A stretch of 64,000 nucleotides of DNA from Flammeovirgaceae bacterium UBA7330 (GTDB lineage: Bacteria; Bacteroidota; Bacteroidia; Cytophagales; Cyclobacteriaceae), in contig DKPQ01000014.1 in assembly GCA_002471275.1 (NCBI GenBank), positions 454,297 to 518,296 on the forward strand, read 5' to 3'. The first letter of the stretch is position 1. Each line of letters begins with the position of its first letter. Made by a program: the position numbers and the translations under genes. A model generated the notes under the pieces. The model was not told where the DNA came from. It did not search any database and saw nothing but the letters and a program-made list of their open reading frames with translations. Below, piece after piece: positions 37,138 to 45,416 of this stretch.

Positions 37138-37145
37138 CAAAACTA
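37138..37145 (-). promoter_or_regulatory. -7 promoter box of guaB
   Basis: On the reverse strand TAGTTTTG matches TAnnTTTG and ends 25 bases ahead of the guaB ATG. A TTTAG 18 bases upstream could serve as the -33 element and falls inside the inverted repeat described at 37152-37172. Confidence 0.5.
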
Positions 37146-37151
37146 CGTGTA

Positions 37152-37172
37152 AAGCTTTAGATTCTAAAGCTT
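37152..37172. promoter_or_regulatory. Perfect inverted repeat in the guaB/pnuC divergent spacer
   Basis: AAGCTTTAGA and its exact complement TCTAAAGCTT are separated by one base. The 21-base element lies between the two divergent -7 boxes and covers the place of the guaB -33 box, a good operator position. No regulator gene is adjacent. Confidence 0.5.
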
Positions 37173-37188
37173 GTGATGAAAATAAATT

Positions 37189-37196
37189 TATGTTTG
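37189..37196 (+). promoter_or_regulatory. -7 promoter box of pnuC
   Basis: TATGTTTG fits TAnnTTTG and ends 4 bases before the GTG start codon at 37201. Transcription would then begin at or next to the start codon, giving a leaderless or nearly leaderless message. The -33 partner is unclear. Confidence 0.45.
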
Positions 37197-37200
37197 CGCC

Positions 37201-37803
37201 GTGAAAGAATTTTTCGAGGTGCTTTGGGAACAATTCCTGCAGTTGAATGGACTGGAAGCTATCGCTGTAATTTTTGGCTTGCTCAGTGTCTGGTTCTCCA
37301 TGAAGGAAAACATTCTGGTCTATCCTACAGGGATCGTCAGTGTAGCCATCTATACCTATATCACCTTCCAATATAAGCTCTATGCTGATACCGGCATTAA
37401 TTTCTATTATCTCGTAGCCAGTATCTATGGTTGGTATTTCTGGACGAACACAAAGGATAATCGTGATCAAATCAAAATATCTACCCTGACGAAGGCTGAA
37501 TGGATCATCACCATGGGTTTAGCTTTAGGCTCATTTATTCTGATACGGTTTGGGTTGGATTTTACCGATAGCGATGTTCCCAATTGGGATTCCATTACCA
37601 CCACCACTGCCATAGTAGGGATGTGGCTGATGGCACGAAAGAAACTGGAAAACTGGATCGCCTGGATCATCACAGACCTAATTGCAGTTCCACTTTACTA
37701 TTACAAGGAGCTATACCTGACAAGTTTTCAATTTTTTGTTTTCACCATCCTGGCAACGATGGGATATTTTGCCTGGAGAAAAACATATCTGAATTATGAT
37801 TAA
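37201..37803 (+). CDS. pnuC: PnuC-family vitamin transporter
   Basis: A 200-residue membrane protein with about seven helices, the PnuC (SWEET-like fold) size. Signatures: AVIFGLLSVWFSMKENILVY, PTGIVSVAIYTYI, YYLVASIYGWYFW and the C-terminal DLIAVPLYYYKELYLT. PnuC proteins carry nicotinamide riboside, while the PnuT branch carries thiamine by facilitated diffusion, trapped by a kinase. The next gene overlaps by 8 bases and encodes a NadR-type kinase; a TPP riboswitch follows. Substrate is therefore either nicotinamide riboside or thiamine. The start is GTG. Confidence 0.92.
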   Translation: MKEFFEVLWEQFLQLNGLEAIAVIFGLLSVWFSMKENILVYPTGIVSVAIYTYITFQYKLYADTGINFYYLVASIYGWYFWTNTKDNRDQIKISTLTKAEWIITMGLALGSFILIRFGLDFTDSDVPNWDSITTTTAIVGMWLMARKKLENWIAWIITDLIAVPLYYYKELYLTSFQFFVFTILATMGYFAWRKTYLNYD

Positions 37804-38314
37804 GAAAATTGCAGTGGTTGGACCCGAGTCAACGGGAAAAAGTGAGTTGTCAGCACAACTGGCTCGTCACTATCAAACGGAGTGGGTCCCTGAATATGCC
37901 CGATTCTACCTTGACAGACTGGAAAATGATTACGAACAGTCGGACCTTTTGGAAATAGCCAAAGGACAGATTGAGTGGGAGAAAGATAAAATGGAAATGG
38001 CCAACGAATGGCTGATCTGTGATACTAACCTGATCGTCATCAAAGTGTGGAGTGATCATAAATACGGAAATACAGACCCGTTTATTGAAGAGCAGCTTGA
38101 GAAAATACCGTATGATTTCTATCTGCTCTCAAACATTGATCTCCCCTGGCGCGACGATCCTCAAAGAGAGCACCCAAAACTCAGAAAGCACTTTTTGGAT
38201 ATCTATGAGAATTATCTGAAAGAACACAAACTGCCGTACAAACTCGTCTCCGGGATAGAGGATATTCGATTGGCCAATGCCGTGCAGGCCATCGATAATT
38301 TTTTTACCAAATAA
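37796..38314 (+). CDS. NadR-type ribosylnicotinamide kinase-like ATPase
   Basis: A 172-residue P-loop kinase. Walker A is GPESTGKS (9-16), then YARFYLDRLENDYEQSDL and ICDTNLIVIKVWSDHKYG, typical of the kinase domain of NadR. It should phosphorylate nicotinamide riboside brought in by PnuC, but lacks the NMN adenylyltransferase and repressor domains of enterobacterial NadR. Because a TPP riboswitch and its receptor gene follow, phosphorylation of thiamine is a possible alternative. It overlaps pnuC by 8 bases. Confidence 0.88.
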   Translation: MIKKIAVVGPESTGKSELSAQLARHYQTEWVPEYARFYLDRLENDYEQSDLLEIAKGQIEWEKDKMEMANEWLICDTNLIVIKVWSDHKYGNTDPFIEEQLEKIPYDFYLLSNIDLPWRDDPQREHPKLRKHFLDIYENYLKEHKLPYKLVSGIEDIRLANAVQAIDNFFTK

Positions 38315-38321
38315 TTATCCA

Positions 38322-38329
38322 TAATTTTG
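38322..38329 (+). promoter_or_regulatory. -7 promoter box of the TPP riboswitch transcript
   Basis: TAATTTTG matches TAnnTTTG and ends just before the riboswitch P1 stem, so transcription would start almost at its first base. Only a T-run stands at the -33 place. It indicates that the receptor gene has its own promoter separate from pnuC. Confidence 0.5.
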
Positions 38330-38332
38330 CAT

Positions 38333-38412
38333 GTCTAAGGGGTGCCTAATAGTTCAGGCTGAGATCATACCCAAATAACCTGATCCGGATAATGCCGGCG
38401 TAGGGAGTATGA
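38333..38412 (+). ncRNA. TPP riboswitch (THI element)
   Basis: The conserved THI-box parts appear in order: GGGGTGCC, CTGAGA, ATACCC, then ACCTGATCCGGATAATGCC and GCGTAGGGA, closing the P1 stem. It binds thiamine pyrophosphate. It lies 55 bases ahead of the TonB-dependent receptor start and should reduce its expression when TPP is plentiful, probably by hiding the ribosome binding region. Confidence 0.95.
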
Positions 38413-38467
38413 TAACCAATTGATGGGGAGTTCCCCTCTTCCCAATGAATGGTTAATTAAAATAAAC

Positions 38468-40771
38468 ATGAAAAAATTTTCGATGATTGCATTGTCGCTC
38501 ATAGGCAATGTCTTTTTCCTAACTGCTCAAGATATGGTGAGTGGTAAGGTCACTGATGCTACTTACGGTGATCCATTGGTAGGCGCCACCGTAACTATCA
38601 AGGGCGCTTATGAAGGAACCATTACTGACCAGGCCGGAAAATTTACAATAAGCGCAGAATCCGGTGATACACTGGTTATCAGCTATATCGGTTATGAAGA
38701 GAAAAGCCTGATCGTAAAAGGTCAGTCTAATCTGAAAATTACAATGATTGCCAACTATGAATTGGAGTCGCTAATTATTCGCGGGATAAGGGCTTTGGAG
38801 AATGATCCGGTAGCAAAAACAACACTTTCACATCAGGAGATCGAGAAGGAGTATGTTGGCCAGCATCCAATATTTATCCTGGACAAAAAAACTCCCGGGA
38901 TCATCTCATACTCTGAATCAGGTACTTCTATTGGCAACTATGGCAGTATGAGATTGAGAGGGATCGGTCAGGAAAGGATCAATTTTACTTTGAATGGAGT
39001 GCCTCTGAATGACATGATTGATCATGGAGTATTCTTTTCCAATTTTTCAGATATCTCGAGCAACTTCGAATCCATACAGGTACAGCGTGGTGTCGGCACT
39101 TCAACCAATGGTGTTTCCAGCTACGGGGGATCCATAAATTTTGAATCCCTCAATCTGAAGAAGAATCCGGTAGGTAGTGCCGTGGAGCTTGGTGCAGGCT
39201 CATTCAATACTTTCCGAGCCAACTACAACGTGAATACCGGGATCTCAGAAAAAGGATTTGGGTTTTACTCCAGCTTTGGAAGGCTTTGGAGTGATGGATA
39301 CAAAGATTTTACAGAGTCGGACGCTTACTCTTTCTTTCTTACAGGTGGCTACTATGGAGAGAAAGACATGGTCAGGATCACCGCTTTTACCTCAAGATCA
39401 CAAAATGGCCTGGGATATTATGTAGTAGATGAAGCAGCACTGGATGATGATCCCACTTATAATCCGCTGATTGACGATGACAATGATGACTTTTCTCAAT
39501 ATCTGGTACAGCTCCAGCACAGTCACAAATTCAATAATCGCTGGAACATGAGTTCATCACTCTATTATGGTGGTGCTGGAGGAGATTTTGCTGAAGGCAC
39601 ACTCGATGACGACAGTGTATATGTTGAGAACTATTTCTGGACTTACTATACCACCTTCTTTCAGATCAACTACCCGCTAAAAAATGATCACTTCGGTTTG
39701 CTCTCCAATGTTTTCCTGAATACCGACAAACTAAACTTCTCCATGGGTATTCATGCATATACCTTCCACAGAGAAAACAGGGAATCAATTTTACCGCATG
39801 ATAGCAATCCCTATTACAAGGAAAATTCTAACAAGAATGAATTCAGTTGGTTTGGGAAAATGGATTATCAACTTGGAAAATTCAACGTATTTGGTGATCT
39901 ACAAGTCCGTTCCATGCAGCTGCAAATCAATCCGGATTATGACTTCATCGGAACAAATGACAACGGAACAATCACCAAATCATGGACGTTTGTCAATCCA
40001 AAACTAGGGATCAATTATATACCCAATCAAAATCAAACGATCTACTTCTCCTATGGATTTAATGGACGTGAACCCACGAAGCTCGATCTATATGGTGGCT
40101 TTCAATTAAATGCATCAAACATTGACTTCGTTCGTACTGAGGGTGGATTCGAGCCCGAATACGTTCATGATTTTGAGGCAGGCTATAAATTAAATCTGCA
40201 ACAACTATCTCTGGAAGGAAACCTGTTTTACATGAACTTTCAGAATGAGATCGCTCCTATTGGTGAGGTGGTTGCTTTTGGTGTTCAGAAAAGACAGAAT
40301 ATCCCTCAGAGTACCCGGAAGGGTGTAGAAGTCACATGGATGTGGTCACCCACAAAATACCTGGATGTGCATGGTAATATTGCTTACCTGAATACCTCTA
40401 TAGAAGAGGTTAGCATATTTGGAGACAACACCTACTTTGATCGCAGACATATCCTAAGCCCGGAATGGATCAGCAATGAAAACGTGACAGTACGTATTAG
40501 AAGAAATCTTGCTTTGACATTCACGCATCATTTCATGACAGAACAATTTATGGAACTCACCAATGACCCTGAATTTAAGGTACCAGGCTGGTCAACATTT
40601 GATATCAATGCCCAGTGGGAGTTGAGTGAGAAAGTGAATATCGCCCTAATGGTGAACAATGTTGTCAACCGACAATACTACACGTATGGAGCCCCGGATT
40701 TCAATGGGAATCCTGCATTTTTGATACAGCCACCACGGAATTTATTCCTGGCAACAAAGATTCGTTTTTAG
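38468..40771 (+). CDS. TonB-dependent receptor, thiamine-related
   Basis: About 767 residues from the ATG at 38468; this start gives a clean signal peptide (MKKFSMIALSLIGNVFFLTA), whereas the earlier in-frame ATG at 38420 lies next to the riboswitch. Domains: CarboxypepD-regulatory-like beta domain (about 22-100), plug (about 105-230, NGVPLNDMIDHGVFFSNF and GVGTSTNGVSSYGGSI), and 22-strand beta barrel to the C-terminal Phe. It imports a ligand across the outer membrane with TonB energy. The TPP riboswitch directly upstream marks it as the outer membrane thiamine (or thiamine phosphate or pyrimidine) receptor. Confidence 0.92.
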   Translation: MKKFSMIALSLIGNVFFLTAQDMVSGKVTDATYGDPLVGATVTIKGAYEGTITDQAGKFTISAESGDTLVISYIGYEEKSLIVKGQSNLKITMIANYELESLIIRGIRALENDPVAKTTLSHQEIEKEYVGQHPIFILDKKTPGIISYSESGTSIGNYGSMRLRGIGQERINFTLNGVPLNDMIDHGVFFSNFSDISSNFESIQVQRGVGTSTNGVSSYGGSINFESLNLKKNPVGSAVELGAGSFNTFRANYNVNTGISEKGFGFYSSFGRLWSDGYKDFTESDAYSFFLTGGYYGEKDMVRITAFTSRSQNGLGYYVVDEAALDDDPTYNPLIDDDNDDFSQYLVQLQHSHKFNNRWNMSSSLYYGGAGGDFAEGTLDDDSVYVENYFWTYYTTFFQINYPLKNDHFGLLSNVFLNTDKLNFSMGIHAYTFHRENRESILPHDSNPYYKENSNKNEFSWFGKMDYQLGKFNVFGDLQVRSMQLQINPDYDFIGTNDNGTITKSWTFVNPKLGINYIPNQNQTIYFSYGFNGREPTKLDLYGGFQLNASNIDFVRTEGGFEPEYVHDFEAGYKLNLQQLSLEGNLFYMNFQNEIAPIGEVVAFGVQKRQNIPQSTRKGVEVTWMWSPTKYLDVHGNIAYLNTSIEEVSIFGDNTYFDRRHILSPEWISNENVTVRIRRNLALTFTHHFMTEQFMELTNDPEFKVPGWSTFDINAQWELSEKVNIALMVNNVVNRQYYTYGAPDFNGNPAFLIQPPRNLFLATKIRF

Positions 40772-40772
40772 G

Positions 40773-41351
40773 CTATAATCGCTCGTTGTAAGCCACTAAC
40801 TTATACTTGTTGAGAATGGAGCGGACGGCATATTTGATGTCCTTACTGAAGAAGTTTGCGTCATCAAATAGGCCGCTTGCATAACCCTGCCAGATTACGC
40901 TATGGGTCTTACTATCTACAAAATCTATCAATAAGGTGCCTTGCTTAAGTTCATAGTTGACCTTGTTGTAATCGGCTTCATCTATTTTAGCCAGCTCATC
41001 ATCATATTCTGCTATGAGGCTATATTTTTCATCCCAATACTCAAGATCCATTTGATCGAATCCTCTGAATTTCAAGTCATCGCCAAACACGGTATAAATG
41101 ATTAGCATGGATGGCTTGTTCCTATCAAACTTATATCCCTGCGATTCCAACCGCCTCATTATTTCGTCTCTGATCATGGTATCACTAAGTCCATTGTAAC
41201 CTACTGTATCACTGGTGGACATGAAATCAAAGGTTTTATATCTTCGGAATTTTCCCCGGTAGCTATAATCTGATTCAACAATGTAATCTCGTTCTGCAAT
41301 ACAGCCAAAAATCAGGATGGGAATCAGTAACAGTAAAAGTGATCTCTTCAT
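40773..41351 (-). CDS. DUF4136 lipoprotein
   Basis: A 192-residue lipoprotein (lipobox LIFGC, Cys17). The DUF4136 pattern is visible: DYSYRGKFRRYKTFDF, then IRDEIMRRLESQGYKFD, LLIDFVDSKTHSVIWQGYASG and AVRSILNKY near the end. The family is widespread in Bacteroidota; role unknown, probably at the outer membrane. It is convergent with the TonB receptor, one base apart. Upstream, a terminator separates it from the VWA gene. Confidence 0.85.
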   Translation of the reverse strand: MKRSLLLLLIPILIFGCIAERDYIVESDYSYRGKFRRYKTFDFMSTSDTVGYNGLSDTMIRDEIMRRLESQGYKFDRNKPSMLIIYTVFGDDLKFRGFDQMDLEYWDEKYSLIAEYDDELAKIDEADYNKVNYELKQGTLLIDFVDSKTHSVIWQGYASGLFDDANFFSKDIKYAVRSILNKYKLVAYNERL

Positions 41352-41551
41352 TTCTATTCATTCAAGGCATTTAACAAATGGCGATTCTTGTGTTAATCTA
41401 CATAATTTATCATTCATATCATTGCACTAACTAAAGAATTCGCTAACTAATAATGTGTCATTGACAAAATTTACGCTCATAAAAAAAGTATTCAATTAAC
41501 AGAATACCATCAATAATGTTTCGGGGGTTGCCTGAATTTCAAAAAATAATT

Positions 41552-41598
41552 AAAAAAAGGTGTCTCAAATCAAAATATAATTGATTATGAGACACCCC
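41552..41598 (-). terminator. Intrinsic terminator of the VWA gene
   Basis: On the reverse strand a 9-bp perfect stem (arms 41559-41567 and 41588-41596) with a 20-base AT-rich loop is followed by seven Ts, a few bases after the VWA stop codon. Confidence 0.8.
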
Positions 41599-41604
41599 TT
41601 GAAC

Positions 41605-43455
41605 TCACTGTATTCTCCCGGCGATTTCGATCAAATTGATCATTTCATTTCTGTAGCCATAATCATCATTGCCTTTTGAGGCTTTAGCCAGGCTTAAAAC
41701 CTTGTCAAAAGTAAGATCTCCCTTAAACGCTGAATCTCTTAATAACATACCGAAACCAGCAACAGCAGAGGCCCATTGCAAATTAATGTCCCGTGGATTA
41801 AGGTCATCCTTATCCATTGTCCTTACGATCAACTCACTTTTATTTCCTTCCGGTTGTTTATATCTGAATTTCACTGTTAGCAATTCTCCCTTTGCCCGGG
41901 TGTCCACAGGTTTTCTGTCCTGATATTTTAATGGGTCTACCATTGATCCAAACTGGCTATTTACTCCAACAGGTATGATCTCATAGAGTGCGGTCACCGT
42001 ATGTCCGCTCCCCAGTTCACCTGCATCTTTTGTGTCGTCATTAAAATCCTCATCCCTCAACTTTCGGTTTTCGTAGCCAATTAAGCGGTAAGCCTGTACT
42101 TCTGCAGGATTAAACTCCACCTGGATCTTTACGTCTTTGGCTATGGTAAAAAGTGTGCCTCCAAACTCTGTGACCAGGACTTTCTTTGCCTCCTGGATAT
42201 TGTCTATGTAGGCATAGTTCCCATTGCCCTTATCTGCCAGAATTTCCATTTTAGAATCTTTATAATTACCCATCCCGAAGCCAAGCACAGTGAGGAATAT
42301 TCCGTGATTTCGCTTTTCTTCAATCAATCTTTGCATCTCTGCATTGCTGGATGCACCCACATTGAAATCTCCATCTGTGGCCAGTATGATCCGGTTATTT
42401 CCCCCATCCACAAATTGTTCTTTAGCCACCTTATAGGCTAGTTGAATGCCTGCTCCACCAGCTGTAGAACCTCCAGCCTGTAGTTTTTCCAATGCATTGA
42501 CAATTGCTTCTTTGTTTTTTCCATCTGTTGGTGGAAGTACAAGCCCTGCTGCCCCGGCATACACCACGATGGAGATCTTATCTGATGGTCTCATCTCATT
42601 GACCAGCATTTTCATCGATGATTTGAGTAATGGAAGTTTATTTTGGGCACTCATTGATCCTGAAACATCTATCAGAAATACCAAATTGGATGGAGGCAAT
42701 TCCCCGACATCAATTCTCTTGCCCTGAAGACCAATGTGAGCCACCAAATGCTTTTCATTCCATGGTGCCCGGCTGTAAGATGTGTGGATTGAAAATGGAT
42801 GATTATCTTCAGGTCCTTCGTAATCATAAGTGAAATAGTTGATCATTTCTTCGATCCTTACGGCATCCTTTGGCGGCTTTTGCCCGAGGTTCAAAAACCT
42901 CCTCACGTTGCTGTAGGAAGCTGCATCTACGTCAATAGAAAAGGTAGAAAGCGGTTTATCTGCCGGACGATGGAAGATATTTTCTTCAATGCCATCATAT
43001 TCTTCCGTATTGAAGATGGGCTGATAATCCTGCATGATCATTGCTCCGCCGTATCCATTGGAATAAGATGCTTTTTTATAAGAACGATCCCTTGCCGGAG
43101 AGGGAGACCGTATTTCTGTCGGGCTTTCCATTTCAAGAGAAATTTCCATGTCCTCTTCCACCTCTATTTTGGCAGCAGATAAGATTACATCAATCTTTCT
43201 TCTATTGCCGACTCGCTCTTTGTGTGTTTCAAAATTCTTATGAGAAAAAACGAGTTGGCTCTGTTCACCACTAACACTCATTGAGTACTTACCCTCTGAA
43301 CTGGTCGTGGTGCTTGATTTTGTATGCTGCTCAGTTACCGTCACACCGGCAATGGCATCTCCTTTCATATCAAACACAGTACCGGTAATCACGAAAGCGG
43401 GCTTTTCCGCTACTGATATGAATAGAATTAGGAATAAAAATGTTAATTTTTTCAT
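41605..43455 (-). CDS. VWA-domain protein (YfbK-like) with CarboxypepD-regulatory-like domain
   Basis: A 616-residue exported protein. Signal peptide about 1-16; CarboxypepD-reg-like beta domain 21-95 (ITGTVFDMKGDAIAGVTVTE); linker; von Willebrand factor A N-terminal segment (about 145-235, STFSIDVDAASYSNVRRFLN); VWA domain with MIDAS DVSGS (263-267); and a C-terminal DUF3520-type part (about 440-616). YfbK-like proteins bind partners through a metal site, but no process is assigned. It is divergent from an ECF sigma factor gene whose partner protein carries the same CarboxypepD-like domain. Confidence 0.9.
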   Translation of the reverse strand: MKKLTFLFLILFISVAEKPAFVITGTVFDMKGDAIAGVTVTEQHTKSSTTTSSEGKYSMSVSGEQSQLVFSHKNFETHKERVGNRRKIDVILSAAKIEVEEDMEISLEMESPTEIRSPSPARDRSYKKASYSNGYGGAMIMQDYQPIFNTEEYDGIEENIFHRPADKPLSTFSIDVDAASYSNVRRFLNLGQKPPKDAVRIEEMINYFTYDYEGPEDNHPFSIHTSYSRAPWNEKHLVAHIGLQGKRIDVGELPPSNLVFLIDVSGSMSAQNKLPLLKSSMKMLVNEMRPSDKISIVVYAGAAGLVLPPTDGKNKEAIVNALEKLQAGGSTAGGAGIQLAYKVAKEQFVDGGNNRIILATDGDFNVGASSNAEMQRLIEEKRNHGIFLTVLGFGMGNYKDSKMEILADKGNGNYAYIDNIQEAKKVLVTEFGGTLFTIAKDVKIQVEFNPAEVQAYRLIGYENRKLRDEDFNDDTKDAGELGSGHTVTALYEIIPVGVNSQFGSMVDPLKYQDRKPVDTRAKGELLTVKFRYKQPEGNKSELIVRTMDKDDLNPRDINLQWASAVAGFGMLLRDSAFKGDLTFDKVLSLAKASKGNDDYGYRNEMINLIEIAGRIQ

Positions 43456-43562
43456 CTTGATAATAAATTTGATCTACCATTGAGATGTATATCTCTCATG
43501 AATTCCATAAAAGGTGAATTATTTTTTTTGACAAGCTGCTCTTGACACATTCCAAAGCACAT

Positions 43563-44111
43563 ATGGAGCCCCAAAGTGATGCTGACCTCATGGTGGCTTA
43601 TAAGAGCCTGGATGATCAGGAGGCTCTAGGGGCACTGTTTCAGCGCTATATGCACCTGGTATATGGTCTTTGCCTGAAATACCTGAAATCCAGAGAGGAA
43701 AGTCAGGATGCAGTAATGAGTATTTTTGAGCAGGTAGCTAAAAAACTAAAAAGCCACGAGGTCACCTATTTTAAAAGCTGGCTATACATCGTTGCAAAAA
43801 ATCATTGCTTGATGGCACTTCGCAAAAAAGCCAGCCAAAAAGAATTCAATGGTCTGATTATGGAAAATGAAGCTGTGTTGCATCCAAATGATGAGTATGA
43901 AGTAGATAATGACCTGGATGCTTTGAAGGATTGTCTGGAAGGGCTAAAGGATAAGCAAAAGGAATGTGTCTCATTGTTTTACCTGAAACAGAGGAGCTAT
44001 GAGGAGATCACAAATGCAACGTCATTCACATTGAATGAGGTGAAAAGTAGCATACAAAATGGTAAGAGAAATTTAAAAAACTGCCTGGAGGCCAAACATG
44101 TCAAAAGATAA
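43563..44111 (+). CDS. ECF-type RNA polymerase sigma factor
   Basis: About 182 residues from the ATG at 43563; a TTG at 43542 is possible but less likely. Region 2 is MVAYKSLDDQEALGALFQRY with HLVYGLCLKYLKSREESQDAV; region 4 is CLEGLKDKQKECVSLFYLKQ followed by a helix-turn-helix (SYEEITNATSFTLNEVKSSI). It directs RNA polymerase to a small regulon. The gene overlaps the next, anti-sigma-like gene by 14 bases and faces the VWA gene, which may be a target. Confidence 0.92.
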   Translation: MEPQSDADLMVAYKSLDDQEALGALFQRYMHLVYGLCLKYLKSREESQDAVMSIFEQVAKKLKSHEVTYFKSWLYIVAKNHCLMALRKKASQKEFNGLIMENEAVLHPNDEYEVDNDLDALKDCLEGLKDKQKECVSLFYLKQRSYEEITNATSFTLNEVKSSIQNGKRNLKNCLEAKHVKR

Positions 44112-45414
44112 AAAACCAAGTAAGTCAATTTCCGAACAAGAGCTGCTCGATTACCTGGAAGGCAAAATCAAAGGAGTTGAGGCCAATCGGATAGAAAGAC
44201 AGATACTAAGCTCTTCCTTTGAAGAAGAAGCATTCGAAGGGTTATCCAAACATTCGGTACCTGAGATCAAAGAAGACCTATTGGCCTTGCGGGAAAAGCT
44301 ATCTCAAAAACAGATCTATCATAAGCCAGACTACATGAGCATTGCTGCTACGGTCGCCTTTTTAATTGCAGCCTTTGGTTCTATATGGTTTGTTGTCTAC
44401 AATGCCCTTCCCAGTGACCAGATTTCTATGAAAAGCGACCAGGAAACAGTAAAAGATGAGATGATACTGGAAGCTGACTCTTTAGCAAACGAAGAGACTT
44501 CCGAAGCTACCATAGAACCCATGCTTGCGGACAACCAACTCCCTGAAGCCGAGGAACTTGAGGAGTTTGAGGAAGAAGTTGTTGCGGAGACTGTGGTATC
44601 CGATCTGGACATCGAAGTTGATGATGAAGATCTTGATGATGAAGATGCCAGTGCAGGAGACGGGCAATTGGCTTTTAACGAACAGCAGGATGAATCATTT
44701 GAACCGGAACCTGTTGCTCCTGATGAAGCAGTCACTGAAGAAGAGATAACTGATCAAATCACATCTGCACCTACAGAGGTTCCCACCCGCGAGCTGGCTA
44801 AAAAATCAGTGGCTGCTACAGCTCCAGCCAGATCGGTCACAGCTGCTGAAGTTCGGTCTGTAAAAGGGGCGGTGTATTACCGAGAGGATGGAGAACCATT
44901 GGCGGGAGTACAGGTATCTTCCGGAGGAAACCGTACGGTCAGCGGGCTTAATGGTCAATTTGAATTGACAGGGGTTGGTGTAGGAAGTACCCTAAGTTTC
45001 TCCGGACAGGGATTGATATCAAGAGATGTTGTGATTGAAAATGCAGAACCTATCAATACGGTATTGTCCCCGGCAGCGACCAGTGAAAAAGTCGCAATTA
45101 TTGGATATGACAATGTCGTGAACAAATCGCCTGAACCTGCCAATGGGAGAAATGCCTTCAGGCAGTATGTAAACACCTCTCTTCAGTATCCTGAAGCAGC
45201 CAGGAGTCAACAAATTGAAGGGGTTGTGGTCCTAAAGGTTACTGTGTCGTCTGATGGATCAGTCAATAACATAGAAGTGAAAAAAAGTCTCAGTGCAAGC
45301 TGTGACGAGGAAGCTGTGAGATTAATTGAGGAAGGACCTCAATGGACACCGGCAACGTATAATGGTGACCCGGTTGAAGGTTCAGTCCGGGTAAGAATCA
45401 TTTTCGCCCTGTAA
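44098..45414 (+). CDS. Anti-sigma-like membrane protein with CarboxypepD-like and TonB C-terminal domains
   Basis: A 438-residue single-pass protein. Residues 1-75 are cytoplasmic and include ISEQELLDYLEGKI, similar in place to anti-sigma interaction segments but without a zinc motif. A transmembrane helix spans about 80-101. A very acidic periplasmic linker (about 113-220) leads to a CarboxypepD-regulatory-like domain (about 252-325) and a TonB C-terminal domain (about 355-438, SLQYPEAARSQQIEGVVVLK). This joins sigma-factor control with a domain used to contact TonB boxes or envelope proteins. It overlaps the sigma gene by 14 bases. Confidence 0.82.
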   Translation: MSKDKKPSKSISEQELLDYLEGKIKGVEANRIERQILSSSFEEEAFEGLSKHSVPEIKEDLLALREKLSQKQIYHKPDYMSIAATVAFLIAAFGSIWFVVYNALPSDQISMKSDQETVKDEMILEADSLANEETSEATIEPMLADNQLPEAEELEEFEEEVVAETVVSDLDIEVDDEDLDDEDASAGDGQLAFNEQQDESFEPEPVAPDEAVTEEEITDQITSAPTEVPTRELAKKSVAATAPARSVTAAEVRSVKGAVYYREDGEPLAGVQVSSGGNRTVSGLNGQFELTGVGVGSTLSFSGQGLISRDVVIENAEPINTVLSPAATSEKVAIIGYDNVVNKSPEPANGRNAFRQYVNTSLQYPEAARSQQIEGVVVLKVTVSSDGSVNNIEVKKSLSASCDEEAVRLIEEGPQWTPATYNGDPVEGSVRVRIIFAL

Positions 45415-45416
45415 GG

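Noticed and set aside
43482..43495. Small inverted repeat GAGAT/ATCTC between the VWA and sigma genes
   Set aside because: Five-base arms are too short to separate from chance in AT-rich sequence.
44397..44735. Ser-rich 112-codon reverse frame
   Set aside because: It is a mirror of the acidic linker of the anti-sigma-like protein, whose Glu/Asp codons read as Ser-rich on the other strand.
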